Below, in pieces: positions 37,534 to 46,977 of a DNA stretch of 64,000 bases. Made by a program: the position numbers and the translations under genes. Numbering within the stretch: the first letter of the stretch is position 1; the number at the start of each line of letters is the position of its first letter. The notes below the pieces were generated by a model. That model saw nothing but the letters and a program-made list of their open reading frames with translations. It searched no databases and was not told the origin of the DNA. Source of the stretch: Chitinophaga agri (lineage in GTDB: Bacteria; Bacteroidota; Bacteroidia; Chitinophagales; Chitinophagaceae); NCBI RefSeq assembly GCF_010093065.1, contig NZ_CP048113.1:5660001-5724000 (forward strand), read 5' to 3'.

Positions 37534-40500
37534 ATGATTAAACAATTACCAGGAACTGCCGCGATACTGCTATTTGCGCTTCTGGGCCGGCAGCAGCAGG
37601 TGCAGGCACAGGATGCGAAGGTATCCGGAGTGGTAACTGCCCGTTCTGATGCACAACGCATACCAGGTGTCATCGTAACTGTGAAAGGTACCAACAGAGG
37701 TACAAGCACCGATGCTGATGGTAAATTTTCTATCGTAGCAAAACCAACAGATACTCTTCACTTCACCTTTATAGGCTATAGCGCCATTGATCAGGTCGTA
37801 TCTACTAATAAAGTTGTCAATGTGGCGCTGGAAAGCACAGAAAGTCGCCTGAATGAAGTAGTAGTGACTGCATTAGGTATCTCCCGGGAGAAACGTTCCC
37901 TCGGGTATGCGGTACAGGAACTGAAAGCAAAAGACATTGGTGAGGTAAGAGAAACAAATCTTGTAAATGCACTGGCAGGTAAACTGGCTGGTGTAACCAT
38001 CACTAACAGCCAGGGTAATATGGGTTCTTCCCGTATCATCATCCGTGGTGAAACTTCCATCGCCGGTAACAACCAGCCACTATTTATTGTGGACGGTATT
38101 CCGGTGGATAACAGCCAGCTGGGTATCGGTACCGGTCGTGACTTTGCTAACGCAATCTCCGATCTGAACCCCGACGATATTGAATCGCTCAACGTACTGA
38201 AAGGACCTAACGCTGCGGCACTCTATGGTTCCCGTGCAGCTGCCGGTGTCCTGGTTATTAAAACCAAGACCGGTAAGAGTGCCAAAGGACTGGGCGTTAC
38301 TGTAAACTCCAGCGCTACTTTCGAAAGTCTGTTGGTACTGCCTAAATTCCAGGACGTATATGGTCAGGGTACAGGCGGACAGTTCTCTTATGTAGATGGT
38401 AAAGGCGGTGGACTGAACGACGGTGTGGATGAAAGCTGGGGGCCGAAAATGGATGGCCGTCTGATACCACAGTTCTTTTCCAATGGACAGCCTGCGCCTT
38501 TCGTGCCGCATCCTGATAACGTAAAGGATTTCTATGAGACTGGTTATACGTTAAACAATGGTGTCTCTGTAGGAGGTACCAGCGAGAAAATAGATTACCG
38601 CTTCTCATTCAATAATACCAAACAGGAAGGTATCCTGCCTAACACAGGTATCACCCGTAACTCATTCGCATTAAACAGCACCTATCGTCTTACACCTAAG
38701 GTGACGCTGAGCACTTTCGCCAACTATACAAGAGCCGGTGCTGATAACCTCCCTGGTGTAGACGGTCGTCGTGGTAACAGCGTCACCTTACAGTTCATCT
38801 GGTTCGGTCGTCAGGTAGATACCCGTTTACTGCGTAACTATAAAAATGCAGATGGTACGGACTATAACTGGAACCACAGTTACTACAGTAACCCATATTG
38901 GATCCAGCATGAAAATACTGTTGGCCAGGCACGTAACCGCTTCTTCGGAAATGCACGCCTTGCTTATGAGATCACCGACTGGTTATCTGCAAACCTGCGT
39001 GTAGGTACTGATACCTACAATGATAAGCGTAAATATAAAGTGGCCTTCTATACCAATGGCACGCCGTTCGGTTCTTATACAGAAGATAATTACGTAGTAA
39101 GCGAGACGAACGTAGAGTTCACGCTGAATGCAAAGAAGAAAATAAGCAGCGACTTCACGATCGACGGACTGGTGGGTGTGAACGAGCGTACCAATCAGTT
39201 TGAACAGAACTATCAGCAGGCGCCTAAACTGGCAGTGAAGGATGTATACACACTGAATAACTCCAGAGACCCGTTGATCTCTACCAGCTATTTTACCAAG
39301 CTGAAAGTATATAGTGCTTTCGCTTCAGCACAGCTGAGCTTTAGAGACTGGGCATTCCTAAACGTCACGGCACGTAACGACCGCTCTTCTACATTGCCTT
39401 CTGAAAATAACTCTTATTTCTATCCTTCTGTAAATGGTGCTGTTGTACTGAGTGAAGCGCTGAACATCAAGAGTGATGTACTGTCCCTCCTGAAGATCAG
39501 AGGTGGATGGGCGCAGGTAGGTAAAGATGCCGATCCTTATCAGCTGATCAATACGTATCCTTTCAGTCAGCCTTTCGGTGCTTATCCGCTGCTGACCGTA
39601 AATGATAAATACCTGAAAAAAGACCTGAAACCAGAGATCACAAAAGCAGCTGAAGTAGGCGTGGAAGCCAGCTTCCTTGATGATCGTATACGTACGGATG
39701 TGACCTACTATACTTCCAGCAGTTACAACCAGATCCTGCTGGCTGACGTAAGCGCCACTACCGGTTATCTCAAAAAACTGCTGAATGCCGGTAAGATCAA
39801 CAACCATGGTATCGAGGTGACATTGGGTGGTACACCAATTTCTACCCCTTCAGGTTTCCGTTGGGATATCAACTTTAACTATGCCAAAAACATTAGTAAA
39901 GTAGTAGAGCTGGATCAGGACGGTTATCTCAATGACTATGTACTCGGTAGCTCCGGTAACATTCAGGTGCTGGCCAGCAAAGGCAAACGTTATGGCGCCC
40001 TGTATGGTAAAGCATACGCCCGTGATGCAGAAGGTCGTATCCTGGTAAATGCAAACGGTACCCCACAGATCGCAAACGACAAAAAAGTGCTGGGTTACTA
40101 TACGCCAAAATGGACTGGTAGTGTAAACAACAACTTCTCCTTTAAAGGATTCACTTTCGGATTCCTGATCGATACAAGACAAGGTGGATCTATCTGGTCT
40201 GGTACTAACTACACAGGTATCTATACCGGTGTACTGGCTGCCAGCTTACCAGGACGTGATGCTGAACATGGTGGTCTGCCTTATTACTTTACAGGTAATA
40301 ATACCAACGGTACCACTGTAGCCCTCGCTGACCACAATGCGGCAGCACCAAACGGAGAGACTGTTTATCATGACGGTGTTGTATTCGATGGTGTGACTGC
40401 GGATGGTAAAAAGAATGAAGCGATTCTGCCTGCACAGCGTTACTACAAATCAGTATATAGCTCTTCTCTGAATGAGAGTAGTGTATACAGTGCCTCTTTC

Positions 40501-40734
40501 ATCAAACTGCGTGAAGTAAGACTGGGATATACCCTGCCACAGGAACTCACGCATAGATGGGGTATGCAGGCGATCAATCTGACAGTGACAGCACGTAACC
40601 TGTTCTACATTGATAAGAAGGTGCCGAACATCGATCCGGAGACAGCCTTCAACACAGGTAACGGACAGGGGCTTGAAACCCTGCAGATCCCAACTACACG
40701 TAGCCTGGGTCTTAACCTGAGGGTATCCTTTTAA
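37534..40734 (+). CDS. SusC/RagA-family TonB-linked outer-membrane transporter
   Basis: A 1066-residue outer-membrane receptor. After the signal peptide (about 1-26) comes a carboxypeptidase-regulatory-like beta domain (about 27-110, KVSGVVTARSDAQRIPGV). The plug domain (about 120-240) contains the SusC signature LAGKLAGVTITNSQG and QPLFIVDGIPVDN. The C-terminal barrel ends in an aromatic residue (LRVSF). It imports oligosaccharides or other polymers across the outer membrane using TonB energy, paired with the SusD lipoprotein encoded 23 bp later. The substrate is not predictable, because no polysaccharide-specific enzymes are in the same operon. Confidence 0.95.
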   Translation: MIKQLPGTAAILLFALLGRQQQVQAQDAKVSGVVTARSDAQRIPGVIVTVKGTNRGTSTDADGKFSIVAKPTDTLHFTFIGYSAIDQVVSTNKVVNVALESTESRLNEVVVTALGISREKRSLGYAVQELKAKDIGEVRETNLVNALAGKLAGVTITNSQGNMGSSRIIIRGETSIAGNNQPLFIVDGIPVDNSQLGIGTGRDFANAISDLNPDDIESLNVLKGPNAAALYGSRAAAGVLVIKTKTGKSAKGLGVTVNSSATFESLLVLPKFQDVYGQGTGGQFSYVDGKGGGLNDGVDESWGPKMDGRLIPQFFSNGQPAPFVPHPDNVKDFYETGYTLNNGVSVGGTSEKIDYRFSFNNTKQEGILPNTGITRNSFALNSTYRLTPKVTLSTFANYTRAGADNLPGVDGRRGNSVTLQFIWFGRQVDTRLLRNYKNADGTDYNWNHSYYSNPYWIQHENTVGQARNRFFGNARLAYEITDWLSANLRVGTDTYNDKRKYKVAFYTNGTPFGSYTEDNYVVSETNVEFTLNAKKKISSDFTIDGLVGVNERTNQFEQNYQQAPKLAVKDVYTLNNSRDPLISTSYFTKLKVYSAFASAQLSFRDWAFLNVTARNDRSSTLPSENNSYFYPSVNGAVVLSEALNIKSDVLSLLKIRGGWAQVGKDADPYQLINTYPFSQPFGAYPLLTVNDKYLKKDLKPEITKAAEVGVEASFLDDRIRTDVTYYTSSSYNQILLADVSATTGYLKKLLNAGKINNHGIEVTLGGTPISTPSGFRWDINFNYAKNISKVVELDQDGYLNDYVLGSSGNIQVLASKGKRYGALYGKAYARDAEGRILVNANGTPQIANDKKVLGYYTPKWTGSVNNNFSFKGFTFGFLIDTRQGGSIWSGTNYTGIYTGVLAASLPGRDAEHGGLPYYFTGNNTNGTTVALADHNAAAPNGETVYHDGVVFDGVTADGKKNEAILPAQRYYKSVYSSSLNESSVYSASFIKLREVRLGYTLPQELTHRWGMQAINLTVTARNLFYIDKKVPNIDPETAFNTGNGQGLETLQIPTTRSLGLNLRVSF

Positions 40735-40757
40735 TGAACCGATTAAAGCAGTAAATC

Positions 40758-42185
40758 ATGAAATTAGTTAAATATATATTGGGTCTTGCTGGCGCTGTTG
40801 TATTATTGAACAGTTGCTCCAAGCTGGAGGACATCAACAAGAATCCGAACGAATCGGAGCAGGTGCAGCCTGACTATCTGCTGACCAACGGTATTAAAGC
40901 CAACGTAGATACTTATTGGGGTACCGATGCTGCAATGGAAACAAGTTTGCTGTATGTACAGTACTGGGCTAAGATCCAGTATACTGACCCTGACAGATAC
41001 ATCCCTGCTGCCACCAGCATTCAAACTATATGGAATAACTTCTATGCACAGGGTGTAGCTGACTTTACAAAGCTGATACAGCTGGGAGATACGTTGCATA
41101 ATCCTAACTATAAAGCAGTGGGTATTATCATGCGCTCCTGGATATTCCAGGTACTGACTGACTTTTATGGTAATGTGCCTTATTCACAGACAGCAAAGAT
41201 CGATCAATATCTGACACCCAAATATGATGAACAACGTGATGTGTACCTGGGACTGCTGGCAGAATTAAAAACTGCTGTAAGCCTGATCTCTCCATCTGAT
41301 AATCCGATCGGCGGCGATATCCTGTACAACGGCGATATGAACAAATGGAAGAAGTTTGCCAATTCACTCAGACTGCGTATTGCATTACGTATATCCGATA
41401 AAGAATTTGCAGCGGCAAAAACAGTATTTGATGAAATCGGTGCAGACGAAAGTAACCTGATCGTTAGCAATAGCGATAACGCCCAGCTGGTATACCAGGC
41501 ATCTCCTAACCAGAATCCGGTGGCAAAGAACAGGGAAACCCGTAATGACTACAGGATCAGCAAGAGTGTGGTGGATAAACTGAATGAGTTTAATGATCCA
41601 CGTTTGCTTATTTACGGTGCTATTCCAAGAGATACCAATAAAGTGGTGGGCATCACCAACGGTCTGGCTACTGACTCAGCAGCTCGCCTGGGCTTTAACA
41701 AGACTTCAGATGTGGGCGCAGTATTCACTGCTGCAACAGCACCTGCTGTATTATTCAATGCTGCAGAACTGTTGTTCATTAAGGCAGAAGCAGCACAGGT
41801 AGGTTTATTACCAGGTGATGCATCATCACTGTATAATCGTGCAGTGACAGCTTCCCTGAAGCAGTACAATGTGAGCGATGCAAATGTGACGGCTTACCTC
41901 GCACAGGCAGCTGTAGCTTATAATGCGGCTAACTATAAAAAATCTATCGGTGAGCAGAAGTGGTTAGCATTGTTTGGTGATGGATTGGAAGGGTTCGCTG
42001 AATGGCGCAGACTTGATTATCCAAAGTTACCAGCAGCATACACAGGCAACCTGGGTGGTAAAATACCTTTAAGACTAACTTATCCTTCTTCAGAGCAGGC
42101 ACTGAACGGAACCAACTATAAAGCAGCCGTCACTAATCAGGGACCGGATGCGTTGACCACCCGTTTATGGTTTGACAAAGAATAA
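40758..42185 (+). CDS. SusD/RagB-family surface lipoprotein
   Basis: A 475-residue lipoprotein (lipobox LNSC, C20) that caps the SusC pore and helps bind substrate at the cell surface. The start KLEDINKNPNESEQVQPDYL and the alpha-helical repeats (ADFTKLIQLGDT, YKAVGIIMRSWIFQVLTDFY) fit the SusD-like_2 subgroup. The segment LFNAAELLFIKAEAA is the usual conserved helix, and WLALFGDGLEGFAEWRR the C-terminal signature. It is the second gene of the operon and is followed by two terminators. Confidence 0.94.
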   Translation: MKLVKYILGLAGAVVLLNSCSKLEDINKNPNESEQVQPDYLLTNGIKANVDTYWGTDAAMETSLLYVQYWAKIQYTDPDRYIPAATSIQTIWNNFYAQGVADFTKLIQLGDTLHNPNYKAVGIIMRSWIFQVLTDFYGNVPYSQTAKIDQYLTPKYDEQRDVYLGLLAELKTAVSLISPSDNPIGGDILYNGDMNKWKKFANSLRLRIALRISDKEFAAAKTVFDEIGADESNLIVSNSDNAQLVYQASPNQNPVAKNRETRNDYRISKSVVDKLNEFNDPRLLIYGAIPRDTNKVVGITNGLATDSAARLGFNKTSDVGAVFTAATAPAVLFNAAELLFIKAEAAQVGLLPGDASSLYNRAVTASLKQYNVSDANVTAYLAQAAVAYNAANYKKSIGEQKWLALFGDGLEGFAEWRRLDYPKLPAAYTGNLGGKIPLRLTYPSSEQALNGTNYKAAVTNQGPDALTTRLWFDKE

Positions 42186-42187
42186 CA

Positions 42188-42213
42188 AAAGCGGGATAGT
42201 TTTCCCGCTTTCG
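42188..42213 (+). terminator. First terminator after the SusC/SusD operon
   Basis: A 9-bp stem (AAAGCGGGA / TCCCGCTTT) lies 2 nt after the SusD stop codon, with a 6-nt loop. Confidence 0.7.
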
Positions 42214-42319
42214 TAAATTAATTTCCGTTTTTGCTTTACTGTTTGAGACAAGAATATTGATTTTTGTTCTATCAGATACACTCTTGTTCAATTTGTAATA
42301 GTAAAAAGTGATGAATTAG

Positions 42320-42345
42320 GCCCCGGTTTCCCGGGGCTTTTATTT
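42320..42345 (+). terminator. Second terminator in the same orientation
   Basis: A 7-bp GC stem (GCCCCGG / CCGGGGC) with loop TTTC is followed by TTTTATTTTTAAT. The T-tract is on the plus strand, so it backs up the first terminator and shields the convergent SDR gene. Confidence 0.75.
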
Positions 42346-42354
42346 TTAATCAGG

Positions 42355-43140
42355 TTATAATACGGGTGTTCTGCCCCCATCTACGCATAAATTGGTTCCG
42401 GTGATGTAGGCAGCGGCCGGAGTGGCCAGGAATGCTACCGCCGCAGCAATCTCTTTCGGGTCACCAAATCTTTTCATCGGGATCTCCCTTAGATATTCCT
42501 CTTCGATATTGTTTACGGTAGTGTTGCGTTTGGTAGCGCTATACTCCATCATAGATTGCAGGCGTGCGGTGTTGGTCATACCGGGCAGCACGTTGTTCAC
42601 GGTGATACCATAGGGGGCCAGTTCGCCCGCCATTGTTTTTGCCCAGGAAGCAACACCTCCGCGGATCGTATTAGATACCCCCAGATTTTTAAGCGGTGCT
42701 TTAACTGATGTTGAAACAATATTTATGATACGTCCGTAACCAGCAGCTGTCATGCCCGCTATAACGGCCTGTACGAGTATATGGTTGATAATAACATGTT
42801 GCTGGAAGGCATCTGTAAATTCGTGGATGTCGGCTTCCATAACCGGACCTGCTTTGGGCCCGCCGGTATTGTTGACAAGAATATGTACCGTTTTTCTTTC
42901 GGTAATACTTTTTATAGCCTGTTCCACCTGTTGGGTGTCACGGAAGTCAGCTACCACATAACTATGCTCCTGCAAATGTTCAGTAGCCAGTCCGGCAACA
43001 GCGGTCTTCAGACTTTCCTTGTTCCTGGCCAGCAGGACGCATTCTGCGCCCAAAGCAGCCAATTCACCGGCTGTTGCCAATCCTATTCCCTGAGTGCTTC
43101 CACAGATAACGGCGGTTTTCCCCTTTAACGATAGTTCCAT
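42355..43140 (-). CDS. SDR-family oxidoreductase lacking the Tyr-Lys catalytic pair
   Basis: A 261-residue Rossmann-fold protein. The frame opens at a TTG nine codons upstream; the ATG at 43140 gives the usual start. The cofactor motif CGSTQGIG (13-20) and NNTGG (90-94) are present, and S143 stands at the catalytic serine position. In place of the Tyr-x3-Lys pair it has S156 and R160 (GVSNTIR, spacing S-x12-S-x3-R). The C-terminus (AAYITGTNLCVDGG) is normal. It may be an inactive or non-classical reductase. I believe related Bacteroidota SDRs share this form, but cannot check. It is a separate unit, convergent with SusD. Confidence 0.88.
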   Translation of the reverse strand: MELSLKGKTAVICGSTQGIGLATAGELAALGAECVLLARNKESLKTAVAGLATEHLQEHSYVVADFRDTQQVEQAIKSITERKTVHILVNNTGGPKAGPVMEADIHEFTDAFQQHVIINHILVQAVIAGMTAAGYGRIINIVSTSVKAPLKNLGVSNTIRGGVASWAKTMAGELAPYGITVNNVLPGMTNTARLQSMMEYSATKRNTTVNNIEEEYLREIPMKRFGDPKEIAAAVAFLATPAAAYITGTNLCVDGGRTPVL

Positions 43141-43223
43141 ACTAATAGATAACTGATAATTACACAATGATCTGCAAAAGCCGTTGAGATGTTTTAGCTA
43201 AGATAGGACATCCCGGTCTTATT

Positions 43224-44348
43224 CTAAACACGTACGTATATACGCTTTTTATCAAGTATTTTTCCGACGCTCCAGCAAAACAACATAAATACCAACGCAA
43301 ATAACAGCGATCCGGGTTTACCAGGCGCAATCTGCTGGAAAATGCCTGCATTGATCGCCTTATAAACACTGACACCTCCAATCTGGAAGAAGTAGAGGAA
43401 GATCACCACTACCTCTGACAGCAGGTAAAGGAAAAGTGGATTCTTACCAAAAACTGTAAAGAAGCCTGTCCAGCCTTCCAGTTTCCTGAAATCTATAATA
43501 TAGATCAGCAGAGAAAGCAGCAAGAGATCAATACCTACCGTAAACAGTACATAAGAGCTTGTCCACAATTTTTTATTGATAGGGAACTGGGCATCCCAGA
43601 GTACTGCTAATACTATCAGGAATCCGCCTGCTTGTACCAGTTTGCCTAGTCCTTTACCCGTTTTACCATACTCCTGTACAAATAGTCCCGTATAGTAACC
43701 TGCGATAACATTCACAATGGCCGGGAATGTACTCAGCAGCCCTTCCGGATCAAAAGCAATCCCTTCACCATGATACAGGTGACTATCACCCATAACAAAC
43801 TTGTCGAAAAGTATTGCGGCATTACCTGTCAGGCTATATCTGTCAGCCGGGTCACCAAAAGTGTACATGATCGCCCAGTAGCCAAGTAACAGCACAGCAC
43901 TCACTGCCCACACCGCTTTTTTAGGCAGATAGTGGATCAGGAGGGAGGCGAAACAGTAACATAGTGCAATACGTTGTAAGACACCGAGAATACGGGTATC
44001 AGATAGCGGAATGAATTCCAGTCCTGCCGGCGTGTGTCTTACGAACGGCAGCCAATACATCAGGAATCCAAGCAGGAAGATCAGGATGGTACGACGGAAG
44101 ATCTTTGATAACACCGTCTTATCATCCAGCTGCTGAAATTTACGCATACTAAAGCTCATCGCATTACCTACGGCAAACAGGAAGGAAGGGAATACCATGT
44201 CTGTCGGCGTACAGCCATGCCACTGTGCATGGTTGAGCATATCATAGGACGTATCCCAGCCGGGGGTATTGACAATGATCATGAAACATACTGTCAGTCC
44301 CCTGAATACGTCCAGGGGTAAAAAGCGCTGCGGTGTTATATTGGTCAT
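43224..44348 (-). CDS. HGSNAT/DUF5009-type acyltransferase-like membrane protein
   Basis: A 374-residue integral membrane protein with about ten hydrophobic segments. The N-terminus RFLPLDVFRGLTVCFMI, then NHAQWHGCTPTDMVFPSFLF, is the signature of the heparan-alpha-glucosaminide N-acetyltransferase/DUF5009 group, where the histidine in the NHAxWHG region is thought to take part in acetyl transfer. Bacterial members probably acetylate cell-surface or imported sugars. It is divergent from the LacI regulator gene (113 bp apart), so the regulator may control it. Confidence 0.85.
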   Translation of the reverse strand: MTNITPQRFLPLDVFRGLTVCFMIIVNTPGWDTSYDMLNHAQWHGCTPTDMVFPSFLFAVGNAMSFSMRKFQQLDDKTVLSKIFRRTILIFLLGFLMYWLPFVRHTPAGLEFIPLSDTRILGVLQRIALCYCFASLLIHYLPKKAVWAVSAVLLLGYWAIMYTFGDPADRYSLTGNAAILFDKFVMGDSHLYHGEGIAFDPEGLLSTFPAIVNVIAGYYTGLFVQEYGKTGKGLGKLVQAGGFLIVLAVLWDAQFPINKKLWTSSYVLFTVGIDLLLLSLLIYIIDFRKLEGWTGFFTVFGKNPLFLYLLSEVVVIFLYFFQIGGVSVYKAINAGIFQQIAPGKPGSLLFALVFMLFCWSVGKILDKKRIYVRV

Positions 44349-44461
44349 AGATGTCTGTTGGATATTTTATAAATATAATACAACCATTTTACTACGCATA
44401 GGTAGAAATTTTAGCGTATCCGGAATGATTTTTTTACTTTAGTGGTAAAGCATCCCCTTAG

Positions 44462-45484
44462 TTGAATAACAAAGTCACCATAGCAGATATCGCCAGAGAA
44501 CTGAATTTAACAGGTGCGACTGTTTCCAGAGCCTTAAATAACCGTAAGGGTACCAGCGAGGAGACCCGTAAGCTGGTACAGGCCGCTGCCGAGAAAATGA
44601 ACTACAGGCGCGACAGGATAGCCTGGTCACTCCGGTCAGGCCGTACGAATATTATCGGCGTCATTATTCCCAGCGCGGAGATTAATTTCTTTGGCTCTGT
44701 TGTCCACGGCATTGAAAGCATGGCGAACCAGCATGGGTATAACGTGCTGATCTACCAGTCCAATGAGCAGCCGGAGTATGAGAAAAAAGCAATAGAGACA
44801 TTCCTGAGCACCCGTGTGGATGGTATTCTGGCGTCTATCGCCAAGGAGACCAAGGAATTTAGTCATTACCTCGAAATCAAAGAACATGGGGTACCGCTGG
44901 TCTTCTTTGACCGTGCGAACGACAGTCTGAATATTCCTTCGGTTGTCGTGGATGACTTTAAGGGCGCTTATTATGCTACTGAACATCTTTTAAAGCAGGG
45001 ATATACCCGCATCGCCCATATTGCAGGGCAGCAGCACCTCAAGATCTTCAAAGATCGCCTGGATGGTTACAAAGCAGCATTGGCCGCGAATGGTGTTACC
45101 TTCGACGAATCCATGGTTTATTTCGGGGATGTGTCCATCAATGCCGGCCGTCAGGCTATTGCGCATCTGTTGACTGTTCCTCATCCTCCTGATGCTGTAT
45201 TTGCAGTGGAGGATTTTACCGCTTTGGGCGCCGTAAAGGAACTGAAAGACAGGAATGTCGACATCCCAGGGTCTTTCGGCGTGATCGGCTTTGCAAATGA
45301 GTCGTTCGATGAGCATATCACACCGAGTCTTTCCAGTATAGATCAGCAGACGGTTGAAATGGGGAAGGAGGCGTGTCGTTTACTCATGGAGCTGATCGAA
45401 GGTAATGGCGTGGTAAGTACGCAGGTCCGTACCAAGGTAGTGCTTGAGCCAGTAGCCCGGTTCAGGCAGTCTTCTCAGAAATGA
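44462..45484 (+). CDS. LacI/GalR-family regulator, probable galactose-operon repressor
   Basis: A 340-residue regulator with an N-terminal helix-turn-helix at residues 5-50 (VTIADIARELNLTGATVSRA) and a sugar-binding domain (TNIIGVIIP, DGILASIAKE, PDAVFAVEDFTALGA). The only start that keeps the DNA-binding domain whole is a TTG at 44462; no in-frame ATG lies upstream, so TTG initiation is likely. It stands just before the glycosidase-galK-galT operon, whose promoter contains a LacI-type palindromic site. The simplest reading is a repressor of that operon, relieved by galactose or a galactoside. Confidence 0.92.
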   Translation: MNNKVTIADIARELNLTGATVSRALNNRKGTSEETRKLVQAAAEKMNYRRDRIAWSLRSGRTNIIGVIIPSAEINFFGSVVHGIESMANQHGYNVLIYQSNEQPEYEKKAIETFLSTRVDGILASIAKETKEFSHYLEIKEHGVPLVFFDRANDSLNIPSVVVDDFKGAYYATEHLLKQGYTRIAHIAGQQHLKIFKDRLDGYKAALAANGVTFDESMVYFGDVSINAGRQAIAHLLTVPHPPDAVFAVEDFTALGAVKELKDRNVDIPGSFGVIGFANESFDEHITPSLSSIDQQTVEMGKEACRLLMELIEGNGVVSTQVRTKVVLEPVARFRQSSQK

Positions 45485-45611
45485 TCCTTCTTGTTTATTG
45501 ATAAAGCATTTTTGAAGTCAGATGTCTTTGAAAAGTCCTCTGTTGTGGTGATTCCTGCCACCAAGCAGTCCCTTTCAAAGGACCTCTTCCAAACCGCTTG
45601 TAAAATTGAAA

Positions 45612-45623
45612 GTAAACGATTAC
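45612..45623. promoter_or_regulatory. LacI-type operator, upstream copy
   Basis: GTAAACGATTAC. It is the exact reverse complement of the promoter-proximal copy at 45736-45747, 124 bp away centre to centre. It contains the AAnCGnTT-type core of LacI-family operators. An auxiliary site for looping is plausible. Confidence 0.65.
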
Positions 45624-45733
45624 ATTTATTGTCTATTCCACATCCTTTTTTAGATACAGTGTTGTTTACCAATTGTTTATTGTAAAACATGCCAATAGGC
45701 CTTATCAGCCACACTGTATTTTAGAGAGAAGTA

Positions 45734-45765
45734 TTGTAATCGTTTACGTAAATCTTTTAACTTTG
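45734..45765 (+). promoter_or_regulatory. Promoter of the glycosidase-galK-galT operon
   Basis: TTG (45734-45736), a 21-nt spacer and TAACTTTG (45758-45765). The -7 box is a full match. The operator copy at 45736-45747 overlaps the spacer, so a bound repressor would block RNA polymerase. Confidence 0.65.
45736..45747. promoter_or_regulatory. LacI-type operator, promoter copy
   Basis: GTAATCGTTTAC, overlapping the end of the -33 element and the promoter spacer. The core AATCGTTT fits the AAnCGnTT pattern of LacI-family sites. The likely binder is the regulator encoded 250 bp upstream. Confidence 0.7.
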
Positions 45766-45874
45766 AGAATTATTCCACAAAAAATAGATTCCATGGATAT
45801 ATCTGCAGTCAGAATTTAATGCCAACAGCGCTTCTTCATATTCAACAATACAAGCTCCACAAAATTGAAAAAAC

Positions 45875-46942
45875 ATGAAAATGAAAGTATTTCTGACTGT
45901 CCTGCTCTCCGCAACAATGGCCAATGTTGCTTTTGCGCAGGAAACCTCCAGAGAGATCTGGTCTAAAAAGAAAGCTGCCAAATGGTATAAACAGCACACC
46001 TGGCAACGGGGCGCTAATTTCATTCCCAGCTATGCCATTAATCAGCTGGAAATGTGGCAGGCATCTACTTTTGATACTGCTGTTATTAACAGGGAACTGG
46101 GGTATGCTGCGGGTATCGGCATGAACTCAATGAGGGTATTCCTTCATCATGCTGCCTGGGAACAAGATCGTGAAGGCTTTAAACAAAGGATGAACACCTA
46201 TCTGGATATATCCGACAGGAACGGCATCTCCACCACCTTTGTGCTGTTTGACGACTGTTGGAATAATACTTATACGACCGGTCAGCAACCTGCCCCTAAA
46301 ACCGGGATACACAACTCAGGCTGGCTGCAGGATCCGGGTATACGCAGGGAAACTTCCCCGGCGCTCACCGATACACTGGAGTTGTATGTAAAAGACGTGC
46401 TGACATCATTCGGAAAAGATAAACGTATCCTGTTGTGGGATCTGTACAATGAACCAGGTAATTCAAATTATGGTAATAAAAGCATGGACCTTTTACAGAA
46501 AGTATTTGTCTGGGCCAGGCAGGTGCCGGTAGAGCAACCGGTATCAGCGGGTGTATGGGCGAAAAACCTGACCGACCTGAATACTTTCCAGCTGAATAAC
46601 TCTGACGTCATCACCTATCATAATTATGCAGATGAAAAAGAGCATCAGCAGGTAATTGACAGCCTGCGGAAGTTCGGCCGTCCGCTGATATGTACAGAAT
46701 ATATGGCCCGCACAAGGGGAAGCCGTTTCCAGAATATCATGCCGCTGCTCAAGAAGGAAAAAGTGGCTGCATATAACTGGGGACTGGTATCTGGTAAGAC
46801 CAATACCATCTACGCATGGGATACTCCTATGAAAGATGGCGCAGAGCCTTCCGTGTGGTTCCATGACATCTTCCGCCAGGATGGAACGCCCTATAGTGCG
46901 GAAGAAGTAACAACTATAAAAACATTGACGGGAGGACATTGA
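45875..46942 (+). CDS. Secreted GH5-like glycoside hydrolase
   Basis: A 355-residue exported enzyme (signal peptide ending AFAQ, about residue 22) with a clan-A TIM barrel. E193 in LLWDLYNEPGN is the expected acid/base, and E275 in PLICTEYMAR the nucleophile. The start WYKQHTWQRGANFIPSYAINQ and GMNSMRVFLHH are typical of the cellulase-like group often named 1,4-beta-xylanase in Bacteroidota. The true substrate is unknown. Being in one operon with galK and galT, it may release galactose-containing sugars, which is inference. It is first in the operon, under the LacI-type operator. Confidence 0.87.
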   Translation: MKMKVFLTVLLSATMANVAFAQETSREIWSKKKAAKWYKQHTWQRGANFIPSYAINQLEMWQASTFDTAVINRELGYAAGIGMNSMRVFLHHAAWEQDREGFKQRMNTYLDISDRNGISTTFVLFDDCWNNTYTTGQQPAPKTGIHNSGWLQDPGIRRETSPALTDTLELYVKDVLTSFGKDKRILLWDLYNEPGNSNYGNKSMDLLQKVFVWARQVPVEQPVSAGVWAKNLTDLNTFQLNNSDVITYHNYADEKEHQQVIDSLRKFGRPLICTEYMARTRGSRFQNIMPLLKKEKVAAYNWGLVSGKTNTIYAWDTPMKDGAEPSVWFHDIFRQDGTPYSAEEVTTIKTLTGGH

Positions 46943-46977
46943 TCTCCCTTTAGTATATCATCAAAAAAATAAATACA

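Larger units (their letters stand above)
45485..45874. other. Regulatory region of the glycosidase-galK-galT operon
   Basis: These 390 bp carry no convincing gene. They hold two inverted copies of a 12-bp LacI-type operator and a promoter, listed separately. The leader from the predicted start (about 45772) to the first start codon is about 100 nt. Confidence 0.65.

Noticed and set aside
45475..45714. Short frames on both strands between the LacI gene and the galactose operon
   Set aside because: The region is regulatory, with an operator inside the frames; nothing indicates coding.
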